NCBI GenBank assembly: GCA_019635415.1
Contig: JAHBZN010000001.1
Location: 868,001-932,000, forward strand
Direction of reading: 5' to 3'
DNA: 64,000 bases
From: Ramlibacter sp.
GTDB lineage: Bacteria; Pseudomonadota; Gammaproteobacteria; Burkholderiales; Burkholderiaceae_C
Positions 1-7,849 of the stretch are shown here, piece by piece. The notes beneath the pieces were generated by a model. It was given only the letters and a program-made list of their open reading frames with translations, ran no database searches and had not been told where the DNA came from. The position numbers and the translations under genes were made by a program. The stretch's first letter is position 1. Each line of letters begins with the position of its first letter.

Positions 1-782
1 AAGCGCCGCCGCTGCGCCAGTCGCCCGCCAGCCAGGGGCTGGACCCGGACCGGCCGTTCGTCTCGGGACCCGCGCCCGACGACGGGGCACCCGACGCCGA
101 GACGGGTGAAACCCTGAGCCCGCTGGTGGCGTTCCTCACCCATGCCGCACTGGAAGCCGGGGACAACCAGGCCAAGGCAGGCGAGGAGGCCATCCAGCTC
201 ATGACCGTGCATTCGGCCAAGGGACTGGAGTTTGACTGCGTGTTCATCACCGGCCTCGAGGAGGGCCTGTTCCCGCACGAGAACTCGATGAACGACTACG
301 AGGGCCTGGAGGAAGAGCGCCGGCTCATGTACGTGGCCATCACGCGCGCGCGCAAGCGCCTGTACCTGAGCCATTCACAGACGCGCATGCTGCACGGCCA
401 GACCCGCTACAACATCAAGAGCCGCTTCTTCGACGAGTTGCCCGAAGGCGCTCTCAAGTGGATCACGCCCAAGCATCAGGGGTTTGCCTCGGGCTTCGGG
501 TTTGCTCCTAATTCAGGAGCAGGCTATGGCGGCGGGGCAAGGGCTGGCGGCTCATTCGGCCGTGAGGCCCTGTCTTTTGCCAGCCCCCCGGTGCCGCCGC
601 AGAAGGCCGCTCCCTCGCACGGCCTGCGTTCGGGCATGCAGGTGTTTCACACCAAGTTCGGCGAGGGCACGGTGCTGACGCTCGAAGGCGCGGGCGACGA
701 CGCGCGCGCGCAGATCAATTTTCCGCGCCACGGCGTCAAATGGCTGGCGCTGAGCGTGGCCAAGCTCACACCCGTGACCTGA
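1..782 (+). CDS. uvrD: UvrD/PcrA/Rep-type DNA helicase, C-terminal part (5' truncated by window)
   Basis: This is the 3' end of a superfamily 1A helicase that unwinds DNA 3'-to-5' in nucleotide excision and mismatch repair. The open frame runs in from the window edge with no start inside. Helicase motif V is visible (TVHSAKGLEF, codons near 205-235) and motif VI follows (EEERRLMYVAITRARKR, near 310-360). The last 50 residues (GMQVFHTKFGEGTVL through VKWLALSVAKLTPV) match the Tudor-like C-terminal domain of UvrD/PcrA that contacts RNA polymerase. The linker between motif VI and that domain is Gly/Ala-rich, and part of it (bases 501-547) is a copy of the interspersed repeat described elsewhere. 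The family call is secure; UvrD versus PcrA naming is by convention for proteobacteria. Confidence 0.93.
   Translation, partial: APPLRQSPASQGLDPDRPFVSGPAPDDGAPDAETGETLSPLVAFLTHAALEAGDNQAKAGEEAIQLMTVHSAKGLEFDCVFITGLEEGLFPHENSMNDYEGLEEERRLMYVAITRARKRLYLSHSQTRMLHGQTRYNIKSRFFDELPEGALKWITPKHQGFASGFGFAPNSGAGYGGGARAGGSFGREALSFASPPVPPQKAAPSHGLRSGMQVFHTKFGEGTVLTLEGAGDDARAQINFPRHGVKWLALSVAKLTPVT
501..547 (+). repeat. Interspersed repeat copy 1, inside the uvrD reading frame
   Basis: Begins TTTGCTCCTAATTCAGGAGC and ends GGCAAGGGCTGG. It aligns without gaps to the copy at 27442-27488 at about 34 of 47 positions. It lies in frame in the linker before the C-terminal domain of UvrD. Confidence 0.6.
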
Positions 783-806
783 GCCCGCGACCGGGTGGCG
801 GGCGGC

Positions 807-1175
807 TCAGGTGCTGATGGCCGTGGTGAAGGTCAGGCGGTTGCCGAAGGGGTCGCGCACCGACATCTCGCGCGTGCCCCAGGGCGTGCCCTCCACCGAG
901 GGGCGGGCGTAGCCATAGGCCTTGGCCTGTAGCTCGGAGTGCAGCGCATCGATGTCACCGCACTCGATCCGCAGCGCCGCGCCCGGGCAGCAGTCGCCAT
1001 GGTGCCCGCTCAGATGCAGCACGCAGCCGTCTCGCGACACCTGCTGGTACAGCGGCAGGCCGGGTTCGAACCGGTGCTCCCAGTCAACGCGAAAGCCGAG
1101 GAAGTCCACGTAGAACTCCCGGGCACGGGCGTCGTCGAACGTCCTCAGGATGGGTGTGGTGCGGCTCAGGCGCAT
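807..1175 (-). CDS. VOC-superfamily (glyoxalase/bleomycin-resistance fold) protein
   Basis: A 122-residue single-module vicinal-oxygen-chelate protein. The N-terminal half has the usual opening of the fold (TPILRTFDDARAREFYVDFLGF). The second half closes with RDPFGNRLTFT, the conserved end of bleomycin-resistance-like proteins. This subgroup often carries the label bleomycin resistance protein, but it lacks the full metal-ligand set of glyoxalase I, so no substrate can be assigned. A clear ATG start is present. It is convergent with uvrD, 24 bp away, and 13 bp separate its start from the stop of the DUF3297 gene on the same strand, so the two are probably co-transcribed. Function is inferred from fold only. 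Confidence 0.82.
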   Translation of the reverse strand: MRLSRTTPILRTFDDARAREFYVDFLGFRVDWEHRFEPGLPLYQQVSRDGCVLHLSGHHGDCCPGAALRIECGDIDALHSELQAKAYGYARPSVEGTPWGTREMSVRDPFGNRLTFTTAIST

Positions 1176-1188
1176 GGCGCGGGTCCGC

Positions 1189-1437
1189 TCAGCGGTAGAA
1201 CGCCTCGACCTTGCCCTTGAGCTTGATCAGCAGCGGGTTGCCCTTGCGGTCCAGCGTCTTGCCGGCAGGCACCTTGACCCAGCCTTCGCTGACGCAGTAT
1301 TCCTCGACGTTGGTGAGTTCCTTGTCGTTGAGGCGGATGCCCACTTCGTGTTCAAAGACAGCGGCCACATGGTGCGGGCTGCGCGGGTCGACCGAGAGGT
1401 GGTCGGGCAGGGGAGGGCGGGAGGTCACGTCGTTCAT
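1189..1437 (-). CDS. DUF3297 family small protein
   Basis: An 82-residue protein starting MNDVTSRPPLPDHLSVDPRS. The frame stays open further upstream, but I chose this ATG because it gives the usual length of the DUF3297 family and the upstream extension has no family character. The core (HHVAAVFEHEVGIRLNDKEL, then a C-terminal KVPAGKTLDRKGNPLLIKLKGKVE) is typical of this conserved proteobacterial family of glutathione-peroxidase-associated or stand-alone small proteins. No biochemical role is established. The C-terminal third is basic. It is divergent from the IclR gene, with 138 bp between the starts. Confidence 0.75.
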   Translation of the reverse strand: MNDVTSRPPLPDHLSVDPRSPHHVAAVFEHEVGIRLNDKELTNVEEYCVSEGWVKVPAGKTLDRKGNPLLIKLKGKVEAFYR

Positions 1438-1560
1438 GGCGCCTATTGTCCCGAATTTGCGGGGGCAACCGGTGCGGGCGGGGTGGCATCGGCGCCGAGA
1501 GGCCAATTCTGCACAGCAATCCTCAATTTCATAGACAGAATGCAGAGTCGCCTGAAATAT

Positions 1561-1577
1561 GTTCCACTTTGCGGAAT
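1561..1577 (+). promoter_or_regulatory. Candidate IclR-type operator overlapping the iclR start
   Basis: GTTCCACTTTGCGGAAT contains TTCC-N7-GGAA, an interrupted palindrome of the shape bound by many IclR-family proteins. It ends on the proposed ATG at 1576. Autoregulation is inferred from position and symmetry only. Confidence 0.3.
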
Positions 1578-2376
1578 GTCGAAAGCACCTGCCTCCGCCA
1601 AGGAAGACCGCCACTTCGTCACCGCGCTGGCGCGCGGACTGGACGTGCTCAGCGCCTTTCGCTCACGCGATCGCATGCTGGGCAACCAGGAACTGGCGCG
1701 GCGCTGTGGCCTGCCCAAATCCACCATCTCGCGCCTGACCTACACCCTGGTCAAGCATGGCTACCTCGAACACACCCAGGACGCCCACGGCACGCCGGGC
1801 TACAAGCTGGGCAGTGCGGTGCTGGCGCTGGGCAGCGCCATGATCGCGCGCATGGACATGCGCCAGCTCGCGCGCCCCTACATGCAGGAGCTGGCCGACC
1901 GCAGCGGGGCACTCGTGGCGCTGGGCATCCGGGACCGGTTGCGCATGATCTATGTCGAGACCTGCCGCGGCGATGCGGCACTCACACTGAGCCTGACCGT
2001 GGGCGCGCGCCTGCCGCTGGCTTCGTCGGCGATCGGCCGGGCCTACCTGGCTGTGAGCTCGGAGGACCGGCGCGCCGCGCTGATGGAACGCATCCGCCAG
2101 CAGGATCCGCTGCTGTGGCCCCAGGCACAGGCCCGCATCGAAAGCGCCCTGGCCGAGTACCGCGAACTGGGCTGCTGCACGTCGTTCGGCGAATGGCAGA
2201 AAGACGTGAGCGCCATTGCCGTGGCCTTCCACCCCCCGGGTGGCGGCGACGTCATGGCCATCAACTGCGGCGGGCCGGGTTCGGGCCTGTCGCGTGAATT
2301 CCTTCTGGGCGAAGTCCGTGACAAACTCATCGCCATGGCCGTGCGGCTGCAGGGCCTGGGCGGCGGTCCGGTGTAA
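1576..2376 (+). CDS. IclR-family transcriptional regulator
   Basis: A 266-residue regulator if started at MSKAPASAKED. An in-frame ATG at 1540 would add 12 residues. The N-terminal winged helix-turn-helix is clear (HFVTALARGLDVLSAF, then LGNQELARRCGLPKSTISRL). The rest is the IclR effector-binding GAF-like domain, with the typical PLASSAIGRAYLA stretch near residue 150 and GCCTSFGEWQKDVSAIAVAF near 200. Members usually control catabolic genes for aromatics or organic acids. No catabolic target lies beside it, so the regulon is unknown. A TTCC-N7-GGAA palindrome directly before the ATG suggests autoregulation. The family is certain; the effector is unknown. Confidence 0.9.
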   Translation: MSKAPASAKEDRHFVTALARGLDVLSAFRSRDRMLGNQELARRCGLPKSTISRLTYTLVKHGYLEHTQDAHGTPGYKLGSAVLALGSAMIARMDMRQLARPYMQELADRSGALVALGIRDRLRMIYVETCRGDAALTLSLTVGARLPLASSAIGRAYLAVSSEDRRAALMERIRQQDPLLWPQAQARIESALAEYRELGCCTSFGEWQKDVSAIAVAFHPPGGGDVMAINCGGPGSGLSREFLLGEVRDKLIAMAVRLQGLGGGPV

Positions 2377-2443
2377 TCTTCGCGCGGCAGCTGCATCCGT
2401 TTGCGGGGCCGGTGCGTTTATCAGTTTTACTCAGGAGAACCCG

Positions 2444-2920
2444 ATGAAGCTCAAGACCCTTTTGGTGGCCATGGCCGCCGCCGCCACCTTTGCCCACGCC
2501 GCCGACACCCCCGGCAGCAACCCCAGCATGCCGGCGCCGCCCTCGGTGGCCGAACGCCTGACAGCCGCGAGAAAGGCCATCGAAGCCAAGGACTGGAACC
2601 GCGCCATGTCGGAGCTCAATGCCGCCGAGCGCATCGAGCCGCGCAACGCCGATGTGCACAACCTGCTGGGCTACAGCTGGCGCAAGCGTGCCACGCCCAA
2701 CCTGGCCAAGGCCTTCGAGCACTACAACACCGCGCTCAAGCTCGACCCCAAGCACCGCGGCGCCCATGAATACATTGGCGAGGCCTACCTGATGGACAAG
2801 AAGCCCGCTGAGGCCGAGAAGCACCTGGCCCAGCTCGAAGCCATCTGCGGCAACAAGACCTGCGAGGAATACGAGGACCTGGCCAAGGCCATCGCCGACT
2901 ACAAGGCCAAGAACAAGTAG
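2444..2920 (+). CDS. Periplasmic tetratricopeptide-repeat protein
   Basis: A 158-residue exported protein. The first 20 residues form a signal peptide ending AHAAD. Residues about 38-110 contain two TPR-like helical hairpins (RKAIEAKDWNRAMSELNAAE; NLAKAFEHYNTALKLDPKHR), and a third partial one follows (KPAEAEKHLAQLEAIC). TPR units act as protein-protein scaffolds. A pair of cysteines near residue 140 (ICGNKTCEEY) could form a disulfide. A good ribosome binding site (CAGGAG) precedes the ATG, and a strong hairpin follows the stop. I do not recognise a specific named protein; it resembles small secreted TPR proteins common in Comamonadaceae. Confidence 0.82.
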   Translation: MKLKTLLVAMAAAATFAHAADTPGSNPSMPAPPSVAERLTAARKAIEAKDWNRAMSELNAAERIEPRNADVHNLLGYSWRKRATPNLAKAFEHYNTALKLDPKHRGAHEYIGEAYLMDKKPAEAEKHLAQLEAICGNKTCEEYEDLAKAIADYKAKNK

Positions 2921-2943
2921 GCTGCTGCCTGCTGTGCAGGTGG

Positions 2944-2968
2944 CCCCGCCGGTGGTTTGCCGGTGGGG
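2944..2968 (+). terminator. Hairpin downstream of the TPR gene, possible terminator
   Basis: CCCCGCCGG (2944-2952) pairs with CCGGTGGGG (2960-2968) around a 7-nt loop, with one G-U pair. No continuous U-tract follows, so termination is possible but not proven. Confidence 0.45.
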
Positions 2969-3038
2969 GTCTGTGCATCGGGAGTTGTTTTGCCCGAACC
3001 GCGCAGCGCAACCAGGGATTCCAAAACGGACCCATTGA

Positions 3039-3057
3039 GGAAGGTCTGAACAAGTCC
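3039..3057 (+). repeat. IS5-family left terminal inverted repeat
   Basis: GGAAGGTCTGAACAAGTCC. It pairs with the inverted copy at 4172-4189 with one internal mismatch. Confidence 0.85.
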
Positions 3058-3081
3058 ACCAATGATGCCGTGGGACGTTCA

Positions 3082-4074
3082 ATGATGCAAAGGAGCTTGC
3101 ACGATTAGCCAGATCAGTCGGAGTACGCTGGCAAGCGCAAGAAAACGAGGCGTGAGGTGTTTCTTGAGGAGATGCACCTGGTCGAGCCGTGGAAAGTGGT
3201 GCTGAAGATCATCGAGCCGCTCTACCCGGCGGCCGGGCGCGGTCGCAAGCCCTACGCGCTGGAGTCGATGCTGCGGGAGCACCTGATGCAGAATTGGTTT
3301 GCCTTGAGCGACCCGGCGATGGAGGAAGCGCTGTACGAGATCGCCTCGCTTCGCAGCTTCGCGCACCCGAGCCTGAACGAGCCGATATCGGACGAGACGA
3401 CGATCCTGAACTTTCGCCACTTGCTGGAGGCCAACGACCTGGCCGAGGGCACGCTGAAGGTGGTCAACGCGCTGCTGGCCAAGAAGGGCCTGCTGTTCAA
3501 GCGCGGCAGCATCGTGGACGCCACCATCATCGCCGCACCCAGTTCGACCAAGAACGCCGAAGGTGGGCGCGACCCCGAGATGCACCAGACCGGGAAAGGC
3601 AACCAGTGGTACTTCGGGATGAAAGCCCACATCGGTGTGGACGCCGACAGTGACCTGGTTCATACCGTGACCACGACGGCGGCCAACGAGGCTGACGTGA
3701 AGCAAGTGACCGACCTGCTGCACAGCAAGGAGTAACAGGTGTGGGCCGACTCTGACTACTGGGGCGCGCAGAGCAGGGTGGCGCGTGAAGTGCAATGGCA
3801 CATAGCTGCGCGACCCAGCGACTTCGCCAAGTTGCCTGCGGGCCGGGCAAAGATCAAGGTGCGTAAGGCCGAGCACCCTAAGGCGAGCGTGCGGGCGAAG
3901 GTGGAGCATCCGCTCAGAGTCATCAAGCGCCAATTCGGGCTGATGAAGGTGAGGTTCCGCGGCTTGGCCAAGAACACGGCGCACGTGGTGACGCCGTTCG
4001 CACTGTCCAATCTGTGGATGGCGCGCAAGCTGTTGATGGCTTCGGCGGCAGTAGTGCGTCCGAAAGCAGCGTGA
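3082..4074 (+). pseudogene. IS5-family transposase, broken by two in-frame stop codons
   Basis: The reading frame is recognisable from ATG 3082 to TGA 4074, about 330 codons, the usual IS5 transposase length. It is interrupted by TAG at 3106-3108 and TAA at 3733-3735. The middle part has the IS5 core (HLMQNWFALSDPAMEEALYE; ISDETTILNFRHLL; IVDATIIAAPSSTKN; MHQTGKGNQWYFGMKAHIG), including the first catalytic Asp in VDAT. After the second stop the frame resumes with WADSDYWGAQSR, which carries the second Asp region, then RAKVEHPLRVIKRQFG with the catalytic Glu. There is no frameshift, so both lesions are point nonsense changes. Mobility would require another IS5 transposase in trans. Confidence 0.88.
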
Positions 4075-4171
4075 GGCCCAGGAATGTGATGCAAACTGCC
4101 TGAAATCGCTGGTCACGAGAGATACTCGTGATCAATTGCCGACCTGGTGTGCACGAAGTGCTTGCGGATCA

Positions 4172-4189
4172 GGCTTGTTCGGACCTTCC
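4172..4189 (-). repeat. IS5-family right terminal inverted repeat
   Basis: GGCTTGTTCGGACCTTCC on the plus strand, the inverted partner of 3039-3057. Confidence 0.85.
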
Positions 4190-4203
4190 TTAGAGCTCTT
4201 CAA

Positions 4204-4701
4204 ATGCAGATTCGCGTACTCGGAGCGTACCTTCCTCGCTTGGACCAGGTTGGCATTGCGAACTTTATCGAGAATGATGTGAAGGATTGGGTGACGGGCA
4301 TCCGTGAGCTGCGAGAGCGAGGTATCACCCGGATCACTGAAGACGAGATCCAGTTGCGTGCGAGCGAGCTCCCTGAGGAGTTGGACGCCGACTTACAGCG
4401 ATGCGCACTGTTCGAGCTGGAGGTGCGAGATAACGACTCGGAATTGGATCCGTCTCAGTTTGAGAGTGAATCAAGCTATTGCGGGTGGGAGCCTGTCTTC
4501 CTCTCGTTGGATGGAGAGAGCGTCATATTCGAAGGGTACAAGGCTCCGTCAACTCTGAAGGAGTTTCGCGTCGCCTTCTATGTACATGAGTGGGATCCCC
4601 CGGGCCGTCTCGTATCTCCTTGGGGTGATCATCAGCTCCCTGAATTTCAACCCGTACCGAATCGTCTCTGGCGACTGGCTCCGTACAGTTGCGTGGACTG
4701 A
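4204..4701 (+). CDS. Hypothetical acidic protein beside the IS, lower G+C
   Basis: A 165-residue protein starting MQIRVLGAYLPRLD 14 bp beyond the IS right end. An upstream in-frame start would lie inside the IS, so I prefer this ATG. The protein is acidic, with Glu/Asp clusters (ITEDEIQLRASELPEELDAD; EVRDNDSELDPSQFESES) and several tryptophans. No signal peptide or membrane segment is seen, and I do not recognise a family. Base composition is visibly poorer in G+C than all neighbours, and codon use is mixed, which suggests recent transfer together with the IS. Size, acidity and location would suit an orphan immunity protein of a polymorphic toxin, but nothing in the sequence proves this. Confidence 0.6.
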   Translation: MQIRVLGAYLPRLDQVGIANFIENDVKDWVTGIRELRERGITRITEDEIQLRASELPEELDADLQRCALFELEVRDNDSELDPSQFESESSYCGWEPVFLSLDGESVIFEGYKAPSTLKEFRVAFYVHEWDPPGRLVSPWGDHQLPEFQPVPNRLWRLAPYSCVD

Positions 4702-4832
4702 TGAGCCCTAACTGGTCGTATATGGACTCCCCCGCAACGGCAAGAAACTGACCGCCAGCTTTAGCTTTTGGGGAAATGCGTGCCGGGGACTTCGGCCCCC
4801 AATGTTGACGAATTCCTGCGCAGTCAGGCCAT

Positions 4833-5597
4833 TCAGCGCGTCTCGGGCATGTTCATGGCCGGGTGGGTGTGGCCCGGCCCGGTGTCCATGTAGCCCATGC
4901 CGTCCTTCACGCCCTTCTTGCCGGCGATCTGCCAGGCGGTTTTCTGGTTGACCAGGCGGGCCAGGAACTCCAGCTCTTCATCGGTGTGGTTGATCGCCTT
5001 GGCCGGCGTGAGGTAGTGGCCCTTCTTGGGCTCGGCCTCGCCCCAGAACGCCTGGTGGTACTCGGCCTGGCTCACGGTGCGGTCGCCGCCGGCGCCCATG
5101 TCCACGGTGCCGTAGCAGTTGCAGAAGTAGCTGCGGTAGCTTTGCGCCGGGAACACCTCGGTGTAGACCCCGGTGCCGCGGATGCCGGCGGTGATGGTGG
5201 GGGTGACGATCTGGCGGCTCAGCCCCTTGCCCCAGACGCTGGCCACAGCGCCGGTGATCATGCGCAGCAGGCTCACGGCGTTGAGCGTCGGACCGCGTTC
5301 CACGGTCATGCGCGAGTTCTGTCGCACCATGAACGAGGCATTGCCAATCACGAACACCAGGTTGGAACCGGGCCCGGTCTCCAGCGAATCGCCCGTCTGG
5401 ATGATCTGCTGGGGGTGCAGCCGCTCACCATTGACCAGTGCGTCGCCGCGCAGCTCGACGATGTTGGTGCGCTGCTGCGCCTCGGCGGCCGCGTAGCCGC
5501 CCATGGCCGTCCAGGCGGCGGCAGCCTGCAGGAAGCCGCGGCGCTGGAACCAGGTGACCTCTTCTTCGGTGCGGCTTTGAAGGATGTGCTGTGTCAT
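4833..5597 (-). CDS. FecR-domain protein with Tat-type signal
   Basis: A 254-residue exported protein. The N-terminus has a twin-arginine motif followed by a hydrophobic stretch (QRRGFLQAAAAWTAMGGYAA). Residues about 45-160 form a FecR domain (GDALVNGERLHPQQIIQTGD, the VRQNSRMTVERG strand, and TPTITAGIRGTGVYTE). This is the stand-alone envelope type, not the membrane anti-sigma regulator, because no transmembrane helix or sigma-factor gene is present. The C-terminal part contains Cys-Asn-Cys (YFCNCYGTVDMG). Its start overlaps the stop of the upstream membrane-protein gene by 4 bp (ATGA), so the two are translationally coupled. A role as a sensor or scaffold in the periplasm is inferred. Confidence 0.85.
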   Translation of the reverse strand: MTQHILQSRTEEEVTWFQRRGFLQAAAAWTAMGGYAAAEAQQRTNIVELRGDALVNGERLHPQQIIQTGDSLETGPGSNLVFVIGNASFMVRQNSRMTVERGPTLNAVSLLRMITGAVASVWGKGLSRQIVTPTITAGIRGTGVYTEVFPAQSYRSYFCNCYGTVDMGAGGDRTVSQAEYHQAFWGEAEPKKGHYLTPAKAINHTDEELEFLARLVNQKTAWQIAGKKGVKDGMGYMDTGPGHTHPAMNMPETR

Positions 5598-6388
5598 GGG
5601 CTTTCTCCGGAATTGAGAGGATCAATGTCCGCGACGAAGCTGTCGCAGAAGGTGAAGTACACCGAGGTGAAGAACATGGCGGCCATGATCAGGGCGGCGG
5701 GCACCATGGCCATGCCAGCGATCTGCGGGCTGCCCGTGAGCGCGGCGACGCTGGTGATGATCACACCTCCGCCGATGAATACCGCCACCCACATCAGGCC
5801 ATAGACGGTAAAGGCCTTGAAGTTGCGCAGGCAGGCTACCAGGCTGAAGAACAGGCTCTTGACCGGTGCCACGCCGTGCCAGTGCACCAGCGCTGGCGCG
5901 TGCCAGAACAGCAGGGACAGCGGCAGGTACAGCGCCATGGCCAGCCACATGGCGGCCTGGAAATCGTCGGCCGTGACCAGCTCGCGCGTCATCTGTCCGC
6001 CCACCAGGTACAGCCGCGCGAACTTGCCGCCGTCCAGCAGGGCCGACAGGCCCATCACCGCGAGGAAGCCCGCGGCATACAGCGCGCCCAGCACCAGCAT
6101 GGCCTGCAGGCGCTGCTGGCCCGCGCGAAAGGCTTCCACCAGGATCGAGGGCATGGGGAACTTGCCCCGGCTGGCCTCGCGCGTGGCGGCCATCAGGCCC
6201 AGGGTGGCGGCCGGCAGCAGGGCCAGCGCCAGGGCGCTGCCCACGAACGGCACCATGGTGGCGATGGACATCACCGCCATGAACATGAAGAACAGACCCG
6301 ACAGAGCCAGCGGCTGGCGCAGGAAGGTACGGATGCCAAGCTTGACCCATTGGATGCCGGTGCGTGCGGGAACTAGGTTGAGTTTCAT
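5594..6388 (-). CDS. BPSS1780-family integral membrane protein
   Basis: A 264-residue protein starting MKLNLVPARTGIQWVKLGIR. The frame is open further upstream, but this start matches the family's conserved N-terminus. There are about six hydrophobic segments (GLFFMFMAVMSIATMVPFVG; ALALALLPAATLGLMAA; LVLGALYAAGFLAVMGLSAL; MWLAMALYLPLSLLFW; YGLMWVAVFIGGGVIITSVA; MAMVPAALIMAAMFFTSVYF). The BPSS1780 family is common in Burkholderiales next to thrB and has no assigned function. It is coupled to the FecR-domain gene by a 4-bp overlap, which suggests the two proteins work together in the envelope. Confidence 0.82.
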   Translation of the reverse strand: MKLNLVPARTGIQWVKLGIRTFLRQPLALSGLFFMFMAVMSIATMVPFVGSALALALLPAATLGLMAATREASRGKFPMPSILVEAFRAGQQRLQAMLVLGALYAAGFLAVMGLSALLDGGKFARLYLVGGQMTRELVTADDFQAAMWLAMALYLPLSLLFWHAPALVHWHGVAPVKSLFFSLVACLRNFKAFTVYGLMWVAVFIGGGVIITSVAALTGSPQIAGMAMVPAALIMAAMFFTSVYFTFCDSFVADIDPLNSGESP

Positions 6389-6500
6389 TCGATATACGGG
6401 TGGAAAGTCGGTCCGGATGCACGCGTCCTTACCTCGCGGCACCAGGGGCAGTATCGCCTGCTGGCCCGATGCGTGACAAATTTAACGCGGCGCCGCGGCC

Positions 6501-7451
6501 TCAAGCCTGCACCGGGCGGGCGATGCGCTGGCGCAGCACACGCTCGAAATGCGTGGGGTCATGCGGCTTGAGCATCGAGGCCTCGCGGGGCAGGTGGAAG
6601 TCCCACAGGCGCGATATCCAGAAGCGCAGGGCCCCGGCGCGCAGCATGGCGGGCAGCAGTTCGCGTTCGGCGCGGGCCAGTGGCCGCTCGGCGGCGTAGG
6701 CCTGCAGGAAGGCGTTGGCGCGCTCAGCGTCGTGTTCGCCGGTGGCGAGGTCGATGCACCAGTCGTTCAGGCACACGGCCATGTCGAACAGCCAGGTGTC
6801 CACGCCCGCAAAGTAGAAGTCGAAGAAGCCGGTGAGTTCGCCGCCATCAAACATCACGTTGTCGCGGAACAGGTCGGCGTGCACCGGCCCGCGCGGCAGC
6901 GCGGCGTAGGCCGAGCTGGCCGCCACGTGGTTCTGGAACGCCACCTCGGCCTGCAGCAGGCGGGCCTGGGGTGCATCGAGGTGGGGCAGCACCACGGGGG
7001 CGGTGTCGTTCCACCAGGGCAGGCCGCGCAGATTGGGCTGGCTGCGGTTGAAGTCGCGCGCGGCCAGGTGCATGCGTGCCAGCATCGTGCCCACGGCAGA
7101 GCAGTGCGCTGGCGTAGGCGCCAGCTCGCTCTTGCCGCGCAGGCGGTTGACCACGGCGGCGGGCTTGCCGCACACCGTGTGCAGGATGTCACCGTCGCGG
7201 TTGGCCGCCGGGTCGGGCACCGGGATGCCGCGCTGCGCCAGATGCTTCATCAGGTGCAGGTAAAACGGCAACTGGTCGAAACCCAGCCGCTCGAACAGCG
7301 TGAGCACGTAGTCCCCTTCGCTGGTGAAGGCGAAGTAGTTTGTGTTCTCGATGCCGCCCTCGATGCCGCGCAGCTCACGCAGCTCGCCCAGGTTCAGTTC
7401 GTTGAGCAGGGCCTGGGCCTGCCCGGCCGACACGTCGGTGAATACAGCCAT
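6501..7451 (-). CDS. thrB: Homoserine kinase, APH/choline-kinase type
   Basis: A 316-residue enzyme phosphorylating L-homoserine to O-phosphohomoserine for threonine synthesis, in the cytoplasm. It belongs to the aminoglycoside-phosphotransferase fold (ThrB2 type) found in beta- and many gammaproteobacteria, not the GHMP type. The catalytic loop is visible as GPVHADLFRDNVMF (HxDxxxxN), followed by the metal-binding Asp in GFFDFYFAG. The N-terminus (GIEGGIENTNYFAFTSEGDYVLTLFE) contains the ATP-binding region and the conserved GIENTNY stretch. Start ATG 7451; 13 bp separate it from the upstream DUF2782 gene's stop, so they are probably one transcript. This order is conserved near polA in the group. 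Confidence 0.95.
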   Translation of the reverse strand: MAVFTDVSAGQAQALLNELNLGELRELRGIEGGIENTNYFAFTSEGDYVLTLFERLGFDQLPFYLHLMKHLAQRGIPVPDPAANRDGDILHTVCGKPAAVVNRLRGKSELAPTPAHCSAVGTMLARMHLAARDFNRSQPNLRGLPWWNDTAPVVLPHLDAPQARLLQAEVAFQNHVAASSAYAALPRGPVHADLFRDNVMFDGGELTGFFDFYFAGVDTWLFDMAVCLNDWCIDLATGEHDAERANAFLQAYAAERPLARAERELLPAMLRAGALRFWISRLWDFHLPREASMLKPHDPTHFERVLRQRIARPVQA

Positions 7452-7464
7452 GGCTCAGGGGAGG

Positions 7465-7818
7465 TCAGAATTTGAAAACGTTCCAGACGCGCTGGCCGTT
7501 GGCGCTGCTCAGGCCATCGCGGGCGAACATGCGGGTGCGGGCGCCGTCGGTGGCCTGCATTTCGTACTCGGGCAGGCCGTTCTTGGGCTGGACCGTGATG
7601 CTGCGGGTTTCGCCGCCCACGCGCAGTTCGTCCACGCGCGAGCCCGCGTCCTCGACGCGGATGCGCTCGATCTGCGGGTTGTTGCGGCCGACCGGTTGCT
7701 CTTGTTTTTGTAGCGGATCAGGGCCGCCAGTCAAGGGCTGAGGGGCAATCTGGTCTGCGGCCAGCGCCGGAAGGGTGGCGCAGGCCAGGGCCGAGGCAAG
7801 AAGAATGAGGGCACGCAT
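7465..7818 (-). CDS. DUF2782 family secreted protein
   Basis: A 117-residue protein with a signal peptide (MRALILLASALACATLPALAA). The mature part has the DUF2782 core (QIERIRVEDAGSRVDELRVG, then GGETRSITVQPKNGLPEYEM). DUF2782 proteins are typically encoded next to thrB and polA in beta- and gammaproteobacteria and have no known function. The stretch QPLTGGPDPLQKQEQPVG (bases about 7694-7741) is encoded by an interspersed repeat copy, so part of the N-terminal region has been replaced or extended by repeat sequence. It sits 31 bp downstream of the DUF4189 gene on the same strand. Confidence 0.75.
   Translation of the reverse strand: MRALILLASALACATLPALAADQIAPQPLTGGPDPLQKQEQPVGRNNPQIERIRVEDAGSRVDELRVGGETRSITVQPKNGLPEYEMQATDGARTRMFARDGLSSANGQRVWNVFKF
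7694..7741 (+). repeat. Interspersed repeat copy 2, inside the DUF2782 gene
   Basis: Reads GGTTGCTCTTGTTTTTGTAG, then GGCCGCCAGTCAAGGGCTGA. The second half matches the 27442 copy almost base for base. It is antisense to the coding strand of the host gene and kept in frame. Confidence 0.6.
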
Positions 7819-7849
7819 GGGCCCGATTGTAGGAAATCGGGGCTGCGGC

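Larger units (their letters stand above)
3039..4189 (+). mobile_element. IS5-family insertion sequence, inactivated
   Basis: An element of about 1151 bp bounded by inverted repeats. The left end reads GGAAGGTCTGAACAAGTCC (3039-3057). The reverse complement of the right end reads GGAAGGTCCGAACAAGCC (4172-4189). These match the terminal repeats of the IS5 subgroup in sequence, and element size and a single transposase frame also fit. The transposase carries two in-frame stops. The flanks (TTGA left, TTAG right) are not a clean 4-bp target duplication, so the insertion is old, rearranged, or my boundary is off by a base or two. Confidence 0.85.

Noticed and set aside
3035..4193. Clean 4-bp target duplication flanking the IS5 element
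   Set aside because: The left flank is TTGA and the right flank is TTAG; they are similar but not identical, so I do not claim a duplication.
4833..5597. Iron-siderophore FecR anti-sigma factor
   Set aside because: The protein has a Tat signal, no cytoplasmic sigma-binding domain, and no sigma factor or TonB receptor gene beside it.
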